A program made the translations under genes and the position numbers. The notes under the pieces were generated by a model that did not search any database, had not been told where the DNA came from, and worked only from the letters and a program-made list of their open reading frames with translations. From G051903925 sp051903925 (lineage in GTDB: Bacteria; Pseudomonadota; Alphaproteobacteria; Zavarziniales; Zavarziniaceae), in the NCBI RefSeq assembly GCF_051903925.1, contig NZ_CP173678.1:992001-1056000 (forward strand): DNA of 64,000 bases, read 5' to 3'. Positions 17,529 to 25,103 of the stretch are shown one piece after another; the stretch's first letter is position 1; each line of letters begins with the position of its first letter.

Positions 17529-18653
17529 TCAGGCTGCGTTGCGCGCTTCGAGGCGGCTGATCAGGTGCTCTTTCCAGGTACGGGCCGAGCCGAGCTTCAG
17601 ACCAAGGTGCTTGGAGCGGCGATAGTACAGGTGGCAGTCGCCTTCCCAGGTATAGCCCATGCCGCCATGGGTCTGGATCGACTCCTTGGACGCCTGGTGG
17701 AAGGCCTCCGTCGCGGCCACGCGCGCACCGGCCGCCGCCACCGGCAGTTCGGGCGAGCCGGCCGACAGCGCCCAGGCGCCGTAATAGGCGTTGGAGCGCG
17801 CCAGCTCGATCGCCACATAGACGTCGGCCAGCTTGTGCTTGATCGCCTGGAACGAGGCGATGGCCCGGCCAAAGGCATAGCGCTGCAGCGCATAGTCCTT
17901 GGCCATTTCCAGCGCCACCTGGGCGCCGCCCACCTGCTCGAAGGCGATCAGGACGGCCGCACGGTCCTGCACCTGGGTCAGGTTGGCCCAGCCCTCGCCC
18001 ACGGCGCCCACTGCTTCGGCGGGCGCGTCGGTGAAGGTGATCTCGGCCTGGCTGCGCGTGGGATCGATCGTCTTGACCGCCTTGCGCGCGACGCCCGGGC
18101 CCTTCAGGTCGACCAGGGCCAGGACCAGGCCGCGCTCGCCCTCTGCTCCGGCGCGGGCCAGGACGATGGCGAAGTCGGCAATGTCGCCGTCCGGCACCGG
18201 CACCTTGGTGCCCGACAGCTTGCCGTTCTCGAACGTCGCCGCGATGTTGCGCGCCGTCGGCTGGGTCGGCCCCTCGGCCACCGCGACCGTGCCGATCGCC
18301 TCCCCCGCCGCCAGCTTGGGCAGCCAGGCCTGCTTCTGCTCGTTCGTGCCGGCCAGCAGCAGGGCCTCCGTCGCCAGATAGACGCTGGAGGCAAAGGGCA
18401 CGGGCGCCAGCGCGCGGCCCAGTTCCTCGGCGATCACGCACAGTTCCAGGTGACCCAGGCCCAGGCCGCCGAACTCCTCCGGGATTGCGGTCCCGGTCCA
18501 GCCCATCTCGACGATCCCCTTCCACAGGTCGGCGTCAAAGGGCGCATCCGATTCCAGGATCCTGCGCACGACCTTGGTCGAACTGCGGTCGGCCAGGAAG
18601 CGCCGCGCCTGCTCGCGCAGCATTTCCTGGTCTTCGGAAAACTCGAAATTCAT
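17529..18653 (-). CDS. Acyl-CoA dehydrogenase (partner, 374 aa)
   Basis: Second FAD-dependent acyl-CoA dehydrogenase, first gene of the pair. It contains PEEFGGLGLGHLELCVIAEELGR, AVAEGPTQPTARNIAATFENG, LTQVQDRAAVLIAFEQVGGAQ and a C-terminal HGGMGYTWEGDCHLYYRRSK block. The last has Gly-Tyr-Thr-Trp-Glu with Glu at a plausible catalytic-base position, whereas the neighbour has the GGTDEI form. The N-terminus (MNFEFSEDQEMLREQARRF) and a GGGAGGA site fix the start. Paired with the gene 14 bases downstream. Confidence 0.92.
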   Translation of the reverse strand: MNFEFSEDQEMLREQARRFLADRSSTKVVRRILESDAPFDADLWKGIVEMGWTGTAIPEEFGGLGLGHLELCVIAEELGRALAPVPFASSVYLATEALLLAGTNEQKQAWLPKLAAGEAIGTVAVAEGPTQPTARNIAATFENGKLSGTKVPVPDGDIADFAIVLARAGAEGERGLVLALVDLKGPGVARKAVKTIDPTRSQAEITFTDAPAEAVGAVGEGWANLTQVQDRAAVLIAFEQVGGAQVALEMAKDYALQRYAFGRAIASFQAIKHKLADVYVAIELARSNAYYGAWALSAGSPELPVAAAGARVAATEAFHQASKESIQTHGGMGYTWEGDCHLYYRRSKHLGLKLGSARTWKEHLISRLEARNAA

Positions 18654-18768
18654 GAAGCCGTCCTCCCTGGACCTTGCACCGGATGTTCAGTCCCCGGGCA
18701 AGCGCCTGAATGCCATCCTGTTCGGGCCGCACCATGGCGCGCGCGCCGCGGTGAAATCAAGCCCGCAC

Positions 18769-18800
18769 CGACCCCGATTTGAATTGACGGTACGGGGTCG
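18769..18800. other. Short inverted repeat upstream of the acyl-CoA dehydrogenase pair
   Basis: CGACCCCG (18769-18776) and CGGGGTCG (18793-18800) are perfect inverted arms with a 16-base AT-richer spacer, about 115 bases upstream of the first acyl-CoA dehydrogenase ATG. It could be a regulator site or a weak terminator for the nitroreductase gene. Nothing else is seen in 18654-18858. Confidence 0.3.
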
Positions 18801-18858
18801 TTCCGGCCCTGGATTGCGACAGTTTGGTGAACGGCGTGGACCGCCCGGCGGGAGCGCT

Positions 18859-19524
18859 TCAGTCCGGAAAGCCGATCATCCGGCCCCAGTCGGCGAAGGG
18901 GGCCCGCGTGGTGCGCAGCGTGTTGATGGGGGCGTCGTCGTCGCGATAGCCCAGGGCCACGCCGCAGAACAGCATCTGGTCGTCCGGCAGGTCCAGCACC
19001 GTCGCCACGGTCCGGGCATAGAGCGCCCAGAACTCCTGGGGGCAGGTGGCCAGGCCATGCTCGACCGCCAGCAGCATCAGGGTCTGGATGTACATGCCCA
19101 GGTCCGACCATTGCGGCGGGCCCATCCGCCGGTCGACCGAGACGAAAATGCCGACGGGCGCGCCGAAGAATTCGGCATTGCGGGCCAGCTGGCGCATGCG
19201 GCCGGCCTTGTCCGTGCGCGGGATGGCAATCGCGTCGTACAGCGCCTCCCCCGTCTCGAACCGCCTGGTGCGGTAGGGCTCCCACAGGTCGGCGGGATAG
19301 ATGTCATAGGCGGGGCTTGGGTCGAAGCCGGCCTGCCGCACGCGGGCCAGCAGGTCGGCCAGGGCAGCGCCAGCCACCGCATGGACGCGCCATGGCTGGA
19401 GATTGCCGCCGCTCGGCGCGCGCGCCGCCTGCTCCAGCAGGGTGCGGACCACGGCCGCCGGAACCGGGTCGGGACGGAAGGCCCGGATGGAGCGGCGGGC
19501 CTCGACGGCTTCGGACACATGCAT
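18859..19524 (-). CDS. Nitroreductase-family FMN oxidoreductase
   Basis: FMN-dependent NAD(P)H oxidoreductase reducing nitro compounds or quinones. It is 221 aa. FMN-binding marks are RRSIRAFRPDPVP at residues 10-22, ARAPSGGNLQPWRVHAV, and the C-terminal CGVALGYRDDDAPINTLRT. The AGGAGATC site precedes the ATG. It follows the quinone oxidoreductase by 22 bases, and a LysR gene diverges upstream, so the pair is probably LysR-controlled. Native substrate is unknown. Confidence 0.9.
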   Translation of the reverse strand: MHVSEAVEARRSIRAFRPDPVPAAVVRTLLEQAARAPSGGNLQPWRVHAVAGAALADLLARVRQAGFDPSPAYDIYPADLWEPYRTRRFETGEALYDAIAIPRTDKAGRMRQLARNAEFFGAPVGIFVSVDRRMGPPQWSDLGMYIQTLMLLAVEHGLATCPQEFWALYARTVATVLDLPDDQMLFCGVALGYRDDDAPINTLRTTRAPFADWGRMIGFPD

Positions 19525-19546
19525 GGGATCGATCTCCTGGGATGGA

Positions 19547-20524
19547 TCAGGGCTCTAGGATCAGGACGGTCTTGCCCAGGCCCTGGCCGCTCAGCGCGAA
19601 TTCCAGGGCCTCGGCATGGTCTGGCAGCGCGAAACAGCGGCCGACCGGCGGCACCAGGCGGCCGTCGGCGACCCAGTCCAGCAGCGTGCGCAGGTGGGCG
19701 GCCGTCTCCTCCGGCTGGAACAGCTGGAATTGACGCACGTCGACGCCCGTCAGCGCCGCCCCCTTCATCAGGGGCAGGTTGGCGGGCAAAGCCGGGATGG
19801 GGCCGCCGGCAAAGCCGACGACCATGTGGCGCCCGCCCCAGCCCAGCGACCGGAAAGCCGCCTCGAACAACGGCCCGCAGACCGGATCGAAAACGACGTT
19901 CGGGGCCTGGCCCCCGCAGGCAGCCTTCAGCCGGTCGCGCCAGCCCTCGACCGTCGTATCGAGCACGGCATCCGCGCCGTGTTCCAGCGCGAAGGCGCGC
20001 TTCTCCGCACTGGATGCCGCCGCGATCACGCGGGCGCCCAGCAGCCGGCCGACCTGGATCGTCGCCAGGCCAACGCCGCCTGCCGCACCCAGCACCAGCA
20101 GGCGTTCCCCCGGCCGCAGCACGGCCCGGTCGGCCAGGCCGTGCAGAGCCGTCAGGTAGTTGATGCGGAAACCCGCGGCCTGGGCGAACGTCATGGCTGG
20201 GGGAATTGTCACCACGCTGCCGGCGGCGGCGCGGGCATAGTCGGCAAAGCCGCCCGCCGCGCTGGCCATCACCCGCTCGCCCACGCGCAGGCCGGCCACG
20301 CCCTCGCCCACGGCATGGACCCAGCCACCCACTTCCTGCCCCGGCGTGTGCGGCAGCGGCGGCTTCACCTGATAGCGGCCCAGCGCGACCAGCGCATCGA
20401 CATAGCCGACGCCACAGGCGGCGACGCGGACCACCACCTCGCCCGCTCCGGGCTGTGGGATCGCGCATTCGACCAGCGCATAGTCGCGGATCGACGTCAG
20501 CGATCCAGCCTCCACCTTCCTCAT
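19547..20524 (-). CDS. Zinc-independent MDR quinone oxidoreductase (NADPH:quinone reductase type)
   Basis: Medium-chain dehydrogenase/reductase without zinc ligands, likely NADPH-dependent quinone or enone reductase. It is 325 aa. GroES-like N-terminal domain with CGVGYVDALVALGRYQ and LPHTPGQEVGGWV; Rossmann motif VLGAAGGVGLATIQVGRLLGA; and FDPVCGPLFEAAFRSLGWGGR. Start at 20524 is favoured because GAGGGG lies 7 bases upstream; an ATG two codons earlier has no room for the site. It is a clear paralogue of the genes at 23029 and 58924. First of two genes in an operon with the nitroreductase. Confidence 0.9.
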   Translation of the reverse strand: MRKVEAGSLTSIRDYALVECAIPQPGAGEVVVRVAACGVGYVDALVALGRYQVKPPLPHTPGQEVGGWVHAVGEGVAGLRVGERVMASAAGGFADYARAAAGSVVTIPPAMTFAQAAGFRINYLTALHGLADRAVLRPGERLLVLGAAGGVGLATIQVGRLLGARVIAAASSAEKRAFALEHGADAVLDTTVEGWRDRLKAACGGQAPNVVFDPVCGPLFEAAFRSLGWGGRHMVVGFAGGPIPALPANLPLMKGAALTGVDVRQFQLFQPEETAAHLRTLLDWVADGRLVPPVGRCFALPDHAEALEFALSGQGLGKTVLILEP

Positions 20525-20621
20525 CGGCATTCCCCTCGCGGCCTGGACCCACAGCATCGGACCGGCTCCAGGCTAGGGCCATGACGCGACCGTGACTTCC
20601 CGGGGAATGGGGATTTCAGTT

Positions 20622-20636
20622 ATCGATTCCGTCGAT
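20622..20636. promoter_or_regulatory. Candidate LysR-type T-N11-A site overlapping the lysR start
   Basis: ATCGA-TTCCG-TCGAT is a perfect interrupted palindrome containing T-N11-A, the classical LysR box. It covers the first bases of the regulator gene and lies in the 110-base divergent gap, as expected for autorepression plus control of the quinone oxidoreductase operon. Confidence 0.45.
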
Positions 20637-21531
20637 GAATACGCCCAACCTCCAGGACGCCGCGACCTTCCTCAAGGTGATCGAAGTCGGCGGTTTCGCG
20701 GCCGCTGCGCGCGAACTCGGCGTGACCCAGTCGACGGTCAGTCGCCGCGTTTCGGAACTGGAACGCCGGCTGGGCCGCCGCCTGATCGAGCGCACGACCC
20801 GGCGCCTGATCCTGACCGAGGCGGGCGAGCGCTATGGCGATGCCGTGCGCGACCTGCTGGCCGGCCTGGCGGATGCGGAGGCCGGCCTGGACGACGACGT
20901 GGCGGGCGCACATGGACCCTTGCGGATCACGATCCCGTCGTCCTATGGGCGGCACTGCGTGCTGCCCGTCCTGGCCGGTTTTGCCGCGCGCTATCCCCGG
21001 GTGCGCCTGGATATCGACCTGTCCGACCGCTATGCGGACCTGTTGTCGGAGGGGTACGACTTTGCCGTGCGCCTGACCGAGCCCCGTGCCTCTGGCCTCC
21101 AGGCCCAACTGGTGCGCCGCATGCGCGCCCATGTCTGCGCCACGCCTGGCTTCCTGGACGCCCATCCCGTGCGCGGCGCGGACGACCTGGTGGACGAGCG
21201 CTGCCTGGTGCAGCGGACCTATGCCCCGCGCACCGTGTGGCCATTGCGTGTGCGCGACGTCCTCAAGGAGGTGCACATCCGGCCCCGCATGCTGCTCAAC
21301 GATGTGGAGGCTGTCCGTGCCATGGCCCTGGCTGGCATGGGCATCGCGACCCTGCCCGGCTTCCTGGTCGATGGCGACCTGGCCCAGGGCCGCCTGCGGC
21401 TGGCCCACCCGGACCTGACCCTGGGTGCGGTGCGGATCTATCTCGTCTGGCCACGGCACAAGGCGGGCCTGCCCCGCATCCGCGCGCTGCGCGATCATCT
21501 GGAGGCCCACCTGCCGACGGAGGGTCGTTGA
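20635..21531 (+). CDS. LysR-family transcriptional regulator
   Basis: 298 aa with the LysR N-terminal wHTH (DAATFLKVIEVGGFAAAARE, LGVTQSTVSRRVSELERRLG, residues about 7-50) and the periplasmic-binding-like effector domain (LRITIPSSYGRHCVLPVLAGF...PRVRLDIDLSDR). It belongs to the subgroup often annotated near quinone reductases. It is divergent from the quinone oxidoreductase/nitroreductase operon and most likely controls it in response to an electrophile or quinone. That role is inferred from position only. Confidence 0.92.
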   Translation: MNTPNLQDAATFLKVIEVGGFAAAARELGVTQSTVSRRVSELERRLGRRLIERTTRRLILTEAGERYGDAVRDLLAGLADAEAGLDDDVAGAHGPLRITIPSSYGRHCVLPVLAGFAARYPRVRLDIDLSDRYADLLSEGYDFAVRLTEPRASGLQAQLVRRMRAHVCATPGFLDAHPVRGADDLVDERCLVQRTYAPRTVWPLRVRDVLKEVHIRPRMLLNDVEAVRAMALAGMGIATLPGFLVDGDLAQGRLRLAHPDLTLGAVRIYLVWPRHKAGLPRIRALRDHLEAHLPTEGR

Positions 21532-21654
21532 GCGCGCGGGCGCCCTGCTGGCGACTGGACAGCCGCCGCCCGACGCGGTCTCCTGCTACCGCGGTCCGTT
21601 AACCATGATTCGGCGGGCCGCCGCCCGGTTGGTCTTGGGCGGGGGCGTGGCGCG

Positions 21655-21741
21655 ATGACGATGTTCCTGGGAATGGCGGCGGGCCTGCTGGGCGTGGCGG
21701 CCTTCGTGGCCCTGCTGGCGATGGCGGCGCGGGGCCTGTGA
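21655..21741 (+). CDS. Possible 28-residue membrane peptide
   Basis: ATG-TGA frame giving MTMFLGMAAGLLGVAAFVAL followed by a short LAMAARGL end: a single membrane helix with a C-terminal Arg, as in many small bacterial membrane proteins. It overlaps by 4 bases (ATGA) the stop of a 17-codon frame starting at 21605 (MIRRAAARLVLGGGVAR), so the pair could be coupled. GC-rich chance frames are frequent, so this is only a candidate. The rest of the 326-base gap 21532-21857 shows nothing. Confidence 0.3.
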   Translation: MTMFLGMAAGLLGVAAFVALLAMAARGL

Positions 21742-21857
21742 CGGGACACGCCTGCATGGGGTGCGTCAAACTGGGCCAATCCAGGGCTTGCCAAGCCGGA
21801 ATCCGCGCGTATTATCCGCGCTCTCTCGACTGTCCGAGACCATCGGACGACGCGGAT

Positions 21858-21932
21858 GCGGGCGTAGCTCAGGGGTAGAGCACAACCTTGCCAAGGTTGG
21901 GGTCGTGAGTTCGAATCTCATCGCCCGCTCCA
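21858..21932 (+). tRNA. tRNA-Gly (anticodon GCC)
   Basis: Complete cloverleaf: acceptor GCGGGCG (21858-21864) pairs with CGCCCGC (21922-21928); D arm with AGCTCAGGGGTAGAGC; anticodon stem CAACC/GGTTG around the loop TTGCCAA (anticodon GCC); T arm GTGAG-TTCGAAT-CTCAT; discriminator T and an encoded CCA (21930-21932). It decodes GGC and GGU. No integrase or direct repeat of the 3' end is seen nearby, so no sign of an element inserted here. Confidence 0.97.
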
Positions 21933-22000
21933 ATATCTCATTCCATTGACCATCAGGATGTTGGAGCGACCGCGGGCCCGGAGGGGCCGGGGCGGGCGGG

Positions 22001-22999
22001 TCAGGTCGTCAGGACGATCTTTCCGACATGCTGGCCGGCTTCCATGTAGGCGTGCGCCGCGGCGGCCTCGGCCAGGGGATAGGTGCGGTCCACGATGGGG
22101 CGGATCGTGCCCGCGGCGACCAGGGGCCAGATCCGCGCGCGCACCGTGTCGGTGATGGCCGTCTTTTCCGCGACAGCACGTCCGCGCAGGGTGGAGCCGG
22201 TCAGGGTGAGGCGCTTCAGCATCATCGGCAGGAAGTTGACGCTGGTGCTCACACCCTCCAGGAACGCGATGGAGACGATGCGGCCGCGATGCGCCGCCGC
22301 CGCCATGTTGCGCTGGATGTAGTCGCCGCCGACCATGTCCAGGATCACGTCGACGCCGCGCCCGCCGGTCAGGCGCATCAACTCGGCCACGAAGTCCTGG
22401 GCGCGGTGGTCGATCGCCGCCGTGGCCCCCACCTCCAGGCAGGCCGCGCACTTCCCCGGGCTTCCCGCGGTCACATAGACGGGCGAGCCCAGGGCCCGCG
22501 CCATGTGGATCGCCATCGTGCCGATGCCGCTGGCGCCGCCATGGACCAGCAATGTCTCCCCCGGCTGCAGCGCGCAGGCATCGAACACATTGGTCCAGAC
22601 GGTCATGATCGTCTCGGGCGCCGCCGCGGCGGCCACCATGTCCAGACCGGGGGGGACAGCCAGGACGTGCCCGGCATAGGCCAGGCAGTATTCGGCATAG
22701 CCACCGCCGGCGACCAGAGCGCAGACGGGATCGCCAATCGCCCAGCCCGTCACACCGGGACCCAGCGCCGCCACCTCGCCCGCGACTTCCAGGCCCATGG
22801 TCTGCGGCGCCCCGGGTGGCGGCGGGTAGTGGCCCTGGCGCTGGACCATGTCGCCACGGTTCAGGCCGGCGGCCCGCACGCGGATCAGCACCTGTCCCGC
22901 GTCCGGCTGCGGCACGGGCAACCGCACCAGCTCGATCATCTCCGGTCCGCCGGGCTGGCGCACGGCGATTGCCGCCATGTCAGGGGGCAAGGGGGGCAT
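22001..22999 (-). CDS. NAD(P)H quinone oxidoreductase, PIG3/TP53I3-like MDR
   Basis: 332 aa zinc-free MDR enzyme of the PIG3-type quinone oxidoreductases. Marks: MAAIAVRQPGGPEMIELVRLP, RVRAAGLNRGDMVQRQGHYPPP, GLEVAGEV, YAEYCLA, the nucleotide motif LLVHGGASGIGTMAIHMARALG, and SPGKCAACLEVGATAAIDHR. The start at 22999 is chosen for AAGGA 8 bases upstream; the long open frame beyond it is a shadow of the next gene. Last of three genes: haloacetate-dehalogenase homologue, quinone oxidoreductase, this one, the gap to the previous gene being 29 bases. Confidence 0.9.
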   Translation of the reverse strand: MPPLPPDMAAIAVRQPGGPEMIELVRLPVPQPDAGQVLIRVRAAGLNRGDMVQRQGHYPPPPGAPQTMGLEVAGEVAALGPGVTGWAIGDPVCALVAGGGYAEYCLAYAGHVLAVPPGLDMVAAAAAPETIMTVWTNVFDACALQPGETLLVHGGASGIGTMAIHMARALGSPVYVTAGSPGKCAACLEVGATAAIDHRAQDFVAELMRLTGGRGVDVILDMVGGDYIQRNMAAAAHRGRIVSIAFLEGVSTSVNFLPMMLKRLTLTGSTLRGRAVAEKTAITDTVRARIWPLVAAGTIRPIVDRTYPLAEAAAAHAYMEAGQHVGKIVLTT

Positions 23000-23028
23000 G
23001 GGCGCTGTCCTTTCCGTGTGCGCCGCGC

Positions 23029-24003
23029 TCAGGCGACGCGGACGATCACCTTGCCCTGGGCCTTGCGGCCGATCAGGTCGCGATAGGCCTGCTGGAAATC
23101 GTCGAGGGCATAGACCTTGCCGACCGGCGGGCTCAGCCGGCCGGCCTCGACCAGCGCGAACAGGCGGTCGATCAGGCGGTCCGCCGTGTCCGCGCCGTGG
23201 CGCGCGATCTGGGCCACGTCCACGCCCACCACCTGGGCATTCTTGAGCAGCGGCAGGTTGAGGGGCAGGCGCGGAATGCCGGACGTATAGCCGATCACCA
23301 GGTGGCGCCCGTCCCAGGCGATCGACCGGAAGGCCTGTTCCGCCGTGGCGCCGCCCACCGGATCGAACGTGACGTCGACCCCGGCGGGGGCCAGCGCCTT
23401 CAGCGCCTCGCGCCAGTCGGGGGTCGTGTAGTCGACCGCCGCGTCGGCACCGCCGGCCAGCGCATAGGCGCGCTTCTCCTCGGTCGAGGCCGCAGCGATG
23501 ACGCGCGCGCCCAGAGCCTTGGCCACCTGGACGGCCGCGATGCCGGTACCGCCGGCAGCGCCCAGGACCAGGACCGTCTCCCCCGCCTTGACCTTGCCGC
23601 GCATGTCCAGCGCATAGAGGGCGGTCAGGTAGTTGGTGCGGAAGCCGGACGCCGCCTCGAACGACATGGCGGCCGGGATGCGGCGCACGCCCGCCACCGG
23701 CACCACCGTCTGTTCCGCAAGGCCGCCGGAGAAGCCGCCGCCCATGACGCGGTCGCCGATGGCCAGTCCCGAAACCCCCTCGCCCAGCGCCTCGACCGTG
23801 CCGGCCAGTTCGGATCCGGGAACGAAGGGCAGCGGCAGCTTCGTCTGGTAGAGGCCCTGCGCGATCAGGGCGTCGACATAGCCGATGGCGGCCGCGTGCA
23901 CCGCGATGCGCACCTGGCCCGCCTTGGGCTCCGGCACGGCGACGTCGGTCCCCAGGCTCAGGTCCTCGATCGGGCCCGGCTTGTGGCAAAGGACGGCCTT
24001 CAC
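23029..24003 (-). CDS. Zinc-independent MDR quinone oxidoreductase
   Basis: 324 aa, starting at GTG 24003, which overlaps the upstream hydrolase stop (GTGA); the longer ATG frame at 24042 lies inside that gene and is not needed. MDR features: AAAIGYVDALIAQGLYQ, FVPGSELAGTVEALGEG, Rossmann LVLGAAGGTGIAAVQVAKALGA, FDPVGGATAEQAFRSIAWDGR, and the family end QGKVIVRVA. No zinc ligands. It is closely similar in layout to the gene at 19547-20524. Middle gene of the dehalogenase operon, translationally coupled to it. Confidence 0.9.
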   Translation of the reverse strand: MKAVLCHKPGPIEDLSLGTDVAVPEPKAGQVRIAVHAAAIGYVDALIAQGLYQTKLPLPFVPGSELAGTVEALGEGVSGLAIGDRVMGGGFSGGLAEQTVVPVAGVRRIPAAMSFEAASGFRTNYLTALYALDMRGKVKAGETVLVLGAAGGTGIAAVQVAKALGARVIAAASTEEKRAYALAGGADAAVDYTTPDWREALKALAPAGVDVTFDPVGGATAEQAFRSIAWDGRHLVIGYTSGIPRLPLNLPLLKNAQVVGVDVAQIARHGADTADRLIDRLFALVEAGRLSPPVGKVYALDDFQQAYRDLIGRKAQGKVIVRVA

Positions 24004-24893
24004 GACGCGGCCCCGAAGAAGCGCAGGAGAGAGGCGGCACACTCCGCGGGCGCGAAGTCGGGGATGTAGTGGTTGGACGGCATGGGTTCTCCGGTCACGT
24101 CGGTCGCATACTGGCGCCAGATTGCCATGACGTCGTCATGCAGGCGCGGCAGGGCCCCCGTCTCCCCCCACTGGATCAGGGTGGGCACCTGGATCTTGCG
24201 CCCCGCCGCGGCATCGACCGCGTCGTGCTCCAGGTCGATGGAGGCCCCGGCGCGATAGTCCTCGCAAGAGGCGTGGATTGTCGCGGGATCGCTGAAGCAG
24301 CGTTCGTATTCGGCCTGGGCGCGGGGGTCGAAGGCCCCGCTGGGGCCAAGCGCCCCCAGCATGAAGCGCACCCAGTTGAGCGCATCCGCCCCGATCTGGT
24401 TCTCCGGCAACGGTGCCGGAACCGACAGGAAGAACCAGTGGAAATAGGTGTGCGCCAGCTTGCGGTCGACATGGGTGAACAGGTGCCGGGTCGGCACGAT
24501 GTCGAGCAGGGCGACGCGGGTCACGCGGGCCTCGTGGTCCAGGCACAGGCGGTGGGAGACGCGGGCGCCGCGGTCGTGGCCGACCAGGCCGAAGCGCTCA
24601 TGCCCCAGGGCGCTCATCACCTCCACCATGTCCTGGGCCATGGCACGCTTGGAATAGGCGGCGTGGGTCCTGTCGCCGGGCGGCTTGGCACTGTCGCCAT
24701 AGCCGCGCAGGTCGGCGCAGACCAGGGTGAAGTGGTCCTTCAGGCGTTCCGCCACCAGATGCCAGATGGCATGGGTCTGGGGATAGCCGTGCAGCAGCAG
24801 GAGCGGCGGCCCCTTGCCCCCCGTCACCAGGTTGATCTCGGCCCCGCTGGTCCTGATGCGGTGCTGGGCAAAGCCCGGAAACAGCGCCGTCAT
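24000..24893 (-). CDS. Alpha/beta hydrolase of the haloacetate (fluoroacetate) dehalogenase family
   Basis: 297 aa alpha/beta hydrolase resembling structurally studied fluoroacetate dehalogenases (DehH1/FAcD family, EC 3.8.1.3), which cleave the C-halogen bond using an Asp nucleophile. Visible: oxyanion region LLHGYPQTHAIWH, DLRGYGDS, nucleophile elbow VGHDRGAR with Asp107 followed by Arg108 and Arg111 (carboxylate-binding pair), Asp131 in LLDIVPT, the halide-pocket trio His152-Trp153 (FHWFF) and Tyr213 (CEDYRAGA), and catalytic His275 in PSNHYIPDF. All positions I know to be functional in the family are present. Epoxide hydrolases share the Asp nucleophile but lack the DRGAR and HW combination. 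Heads an operon with two quinone oxidoreductases. Confidence 0.85.
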   Translation of the reverse strand: MTALFPGFAQHRIRTSGAEINLVTGGKGPPLLLLHGYPQTHAIWHLVAERLKDHFTLVCADLRGYGDSAKPPGDRTHAAYSKRAMAQDMVEVMSALGHERFGLVGHDRGARVSHRLCLDHEARVTRVALLDIVPTRHLFTHVDRKLAHTYFHWFFLSVPAPLPENQIGADALNWVRFMLGALGPSGAFDPRAQAEYERCFSDPATIHASCEDYRAGASIDLEHDAVDAAAGRKIQVPTLIQWGETGALPRLHDDVMAIWRQYATDVTGEPMPSNHYIPDFAPAECAASLLRFFGAAS

Positions 24894-24958
24894 GGCGTCC
24901 CCCCTTCTTGTTCATGTAGCCGTCCCTCATCCAGGGGACGCGTAGAGGTCGCGCCAAC

Positions 24959-25074
24959 ATCCTTCGGGACGCCGCCGAAGGCGGCTCCTCAGGATGACGC
25001 CGCATGGGATTCTATAGGAAAAACAACAGCGTCATGCTGAGGAGCAACGCGGAACGCGGCGCGTCTCGAAGCAT
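24959..25074. repeat. Intergenic inverted repeat, family B copy 2
   Basis: Left arm 24959-24999 (ATCCTTCGGGACGCC...CTCAGGATGACG) and right arm 25030-25074 (CGTCATGCTGAGGAGC...TCTCGAAGCAT) are imperfect inverted copies, separated by 30 bases of AT-richer loop. It matches family B copy 1 at 16139-16251, with divergent hairpin tips. It sits between the dehalogenase start and the dnaJ stop. Confidence 0.75.
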
Positions 25075-25103
25075 CGGGCGCACCGTCTCCCGCAAGTCCC
25101 GGT

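Noticed and set aside
16285..18525. Apparent 746-codon fusion across both acyl-CoA dehydrogenases
   Set aside because: The first half is an out-of-frame shadow of the upstream dehydrogenase; the real gene starts at 17514.
20592..21602. A 336-codon plus-strand frame over the lysR gene
   Set aside because: It is in another frame of the same DNA and its Pro/Arg/Gly-rich translation has no motifs; the LysR frame has a clear HTH.
21858..21932. tRNA-Gly as an integration site
   Set aside because: No integrase gene and no repeated copy of the tRNA 3' end were found nearby.
22001..24040. Apparent 679-codon fusion of two quinone oxidoreductases
   Set aside because: The first half is a shadow frame of the gene at 23029-24003; a good ribosome site and start exist at 22999.
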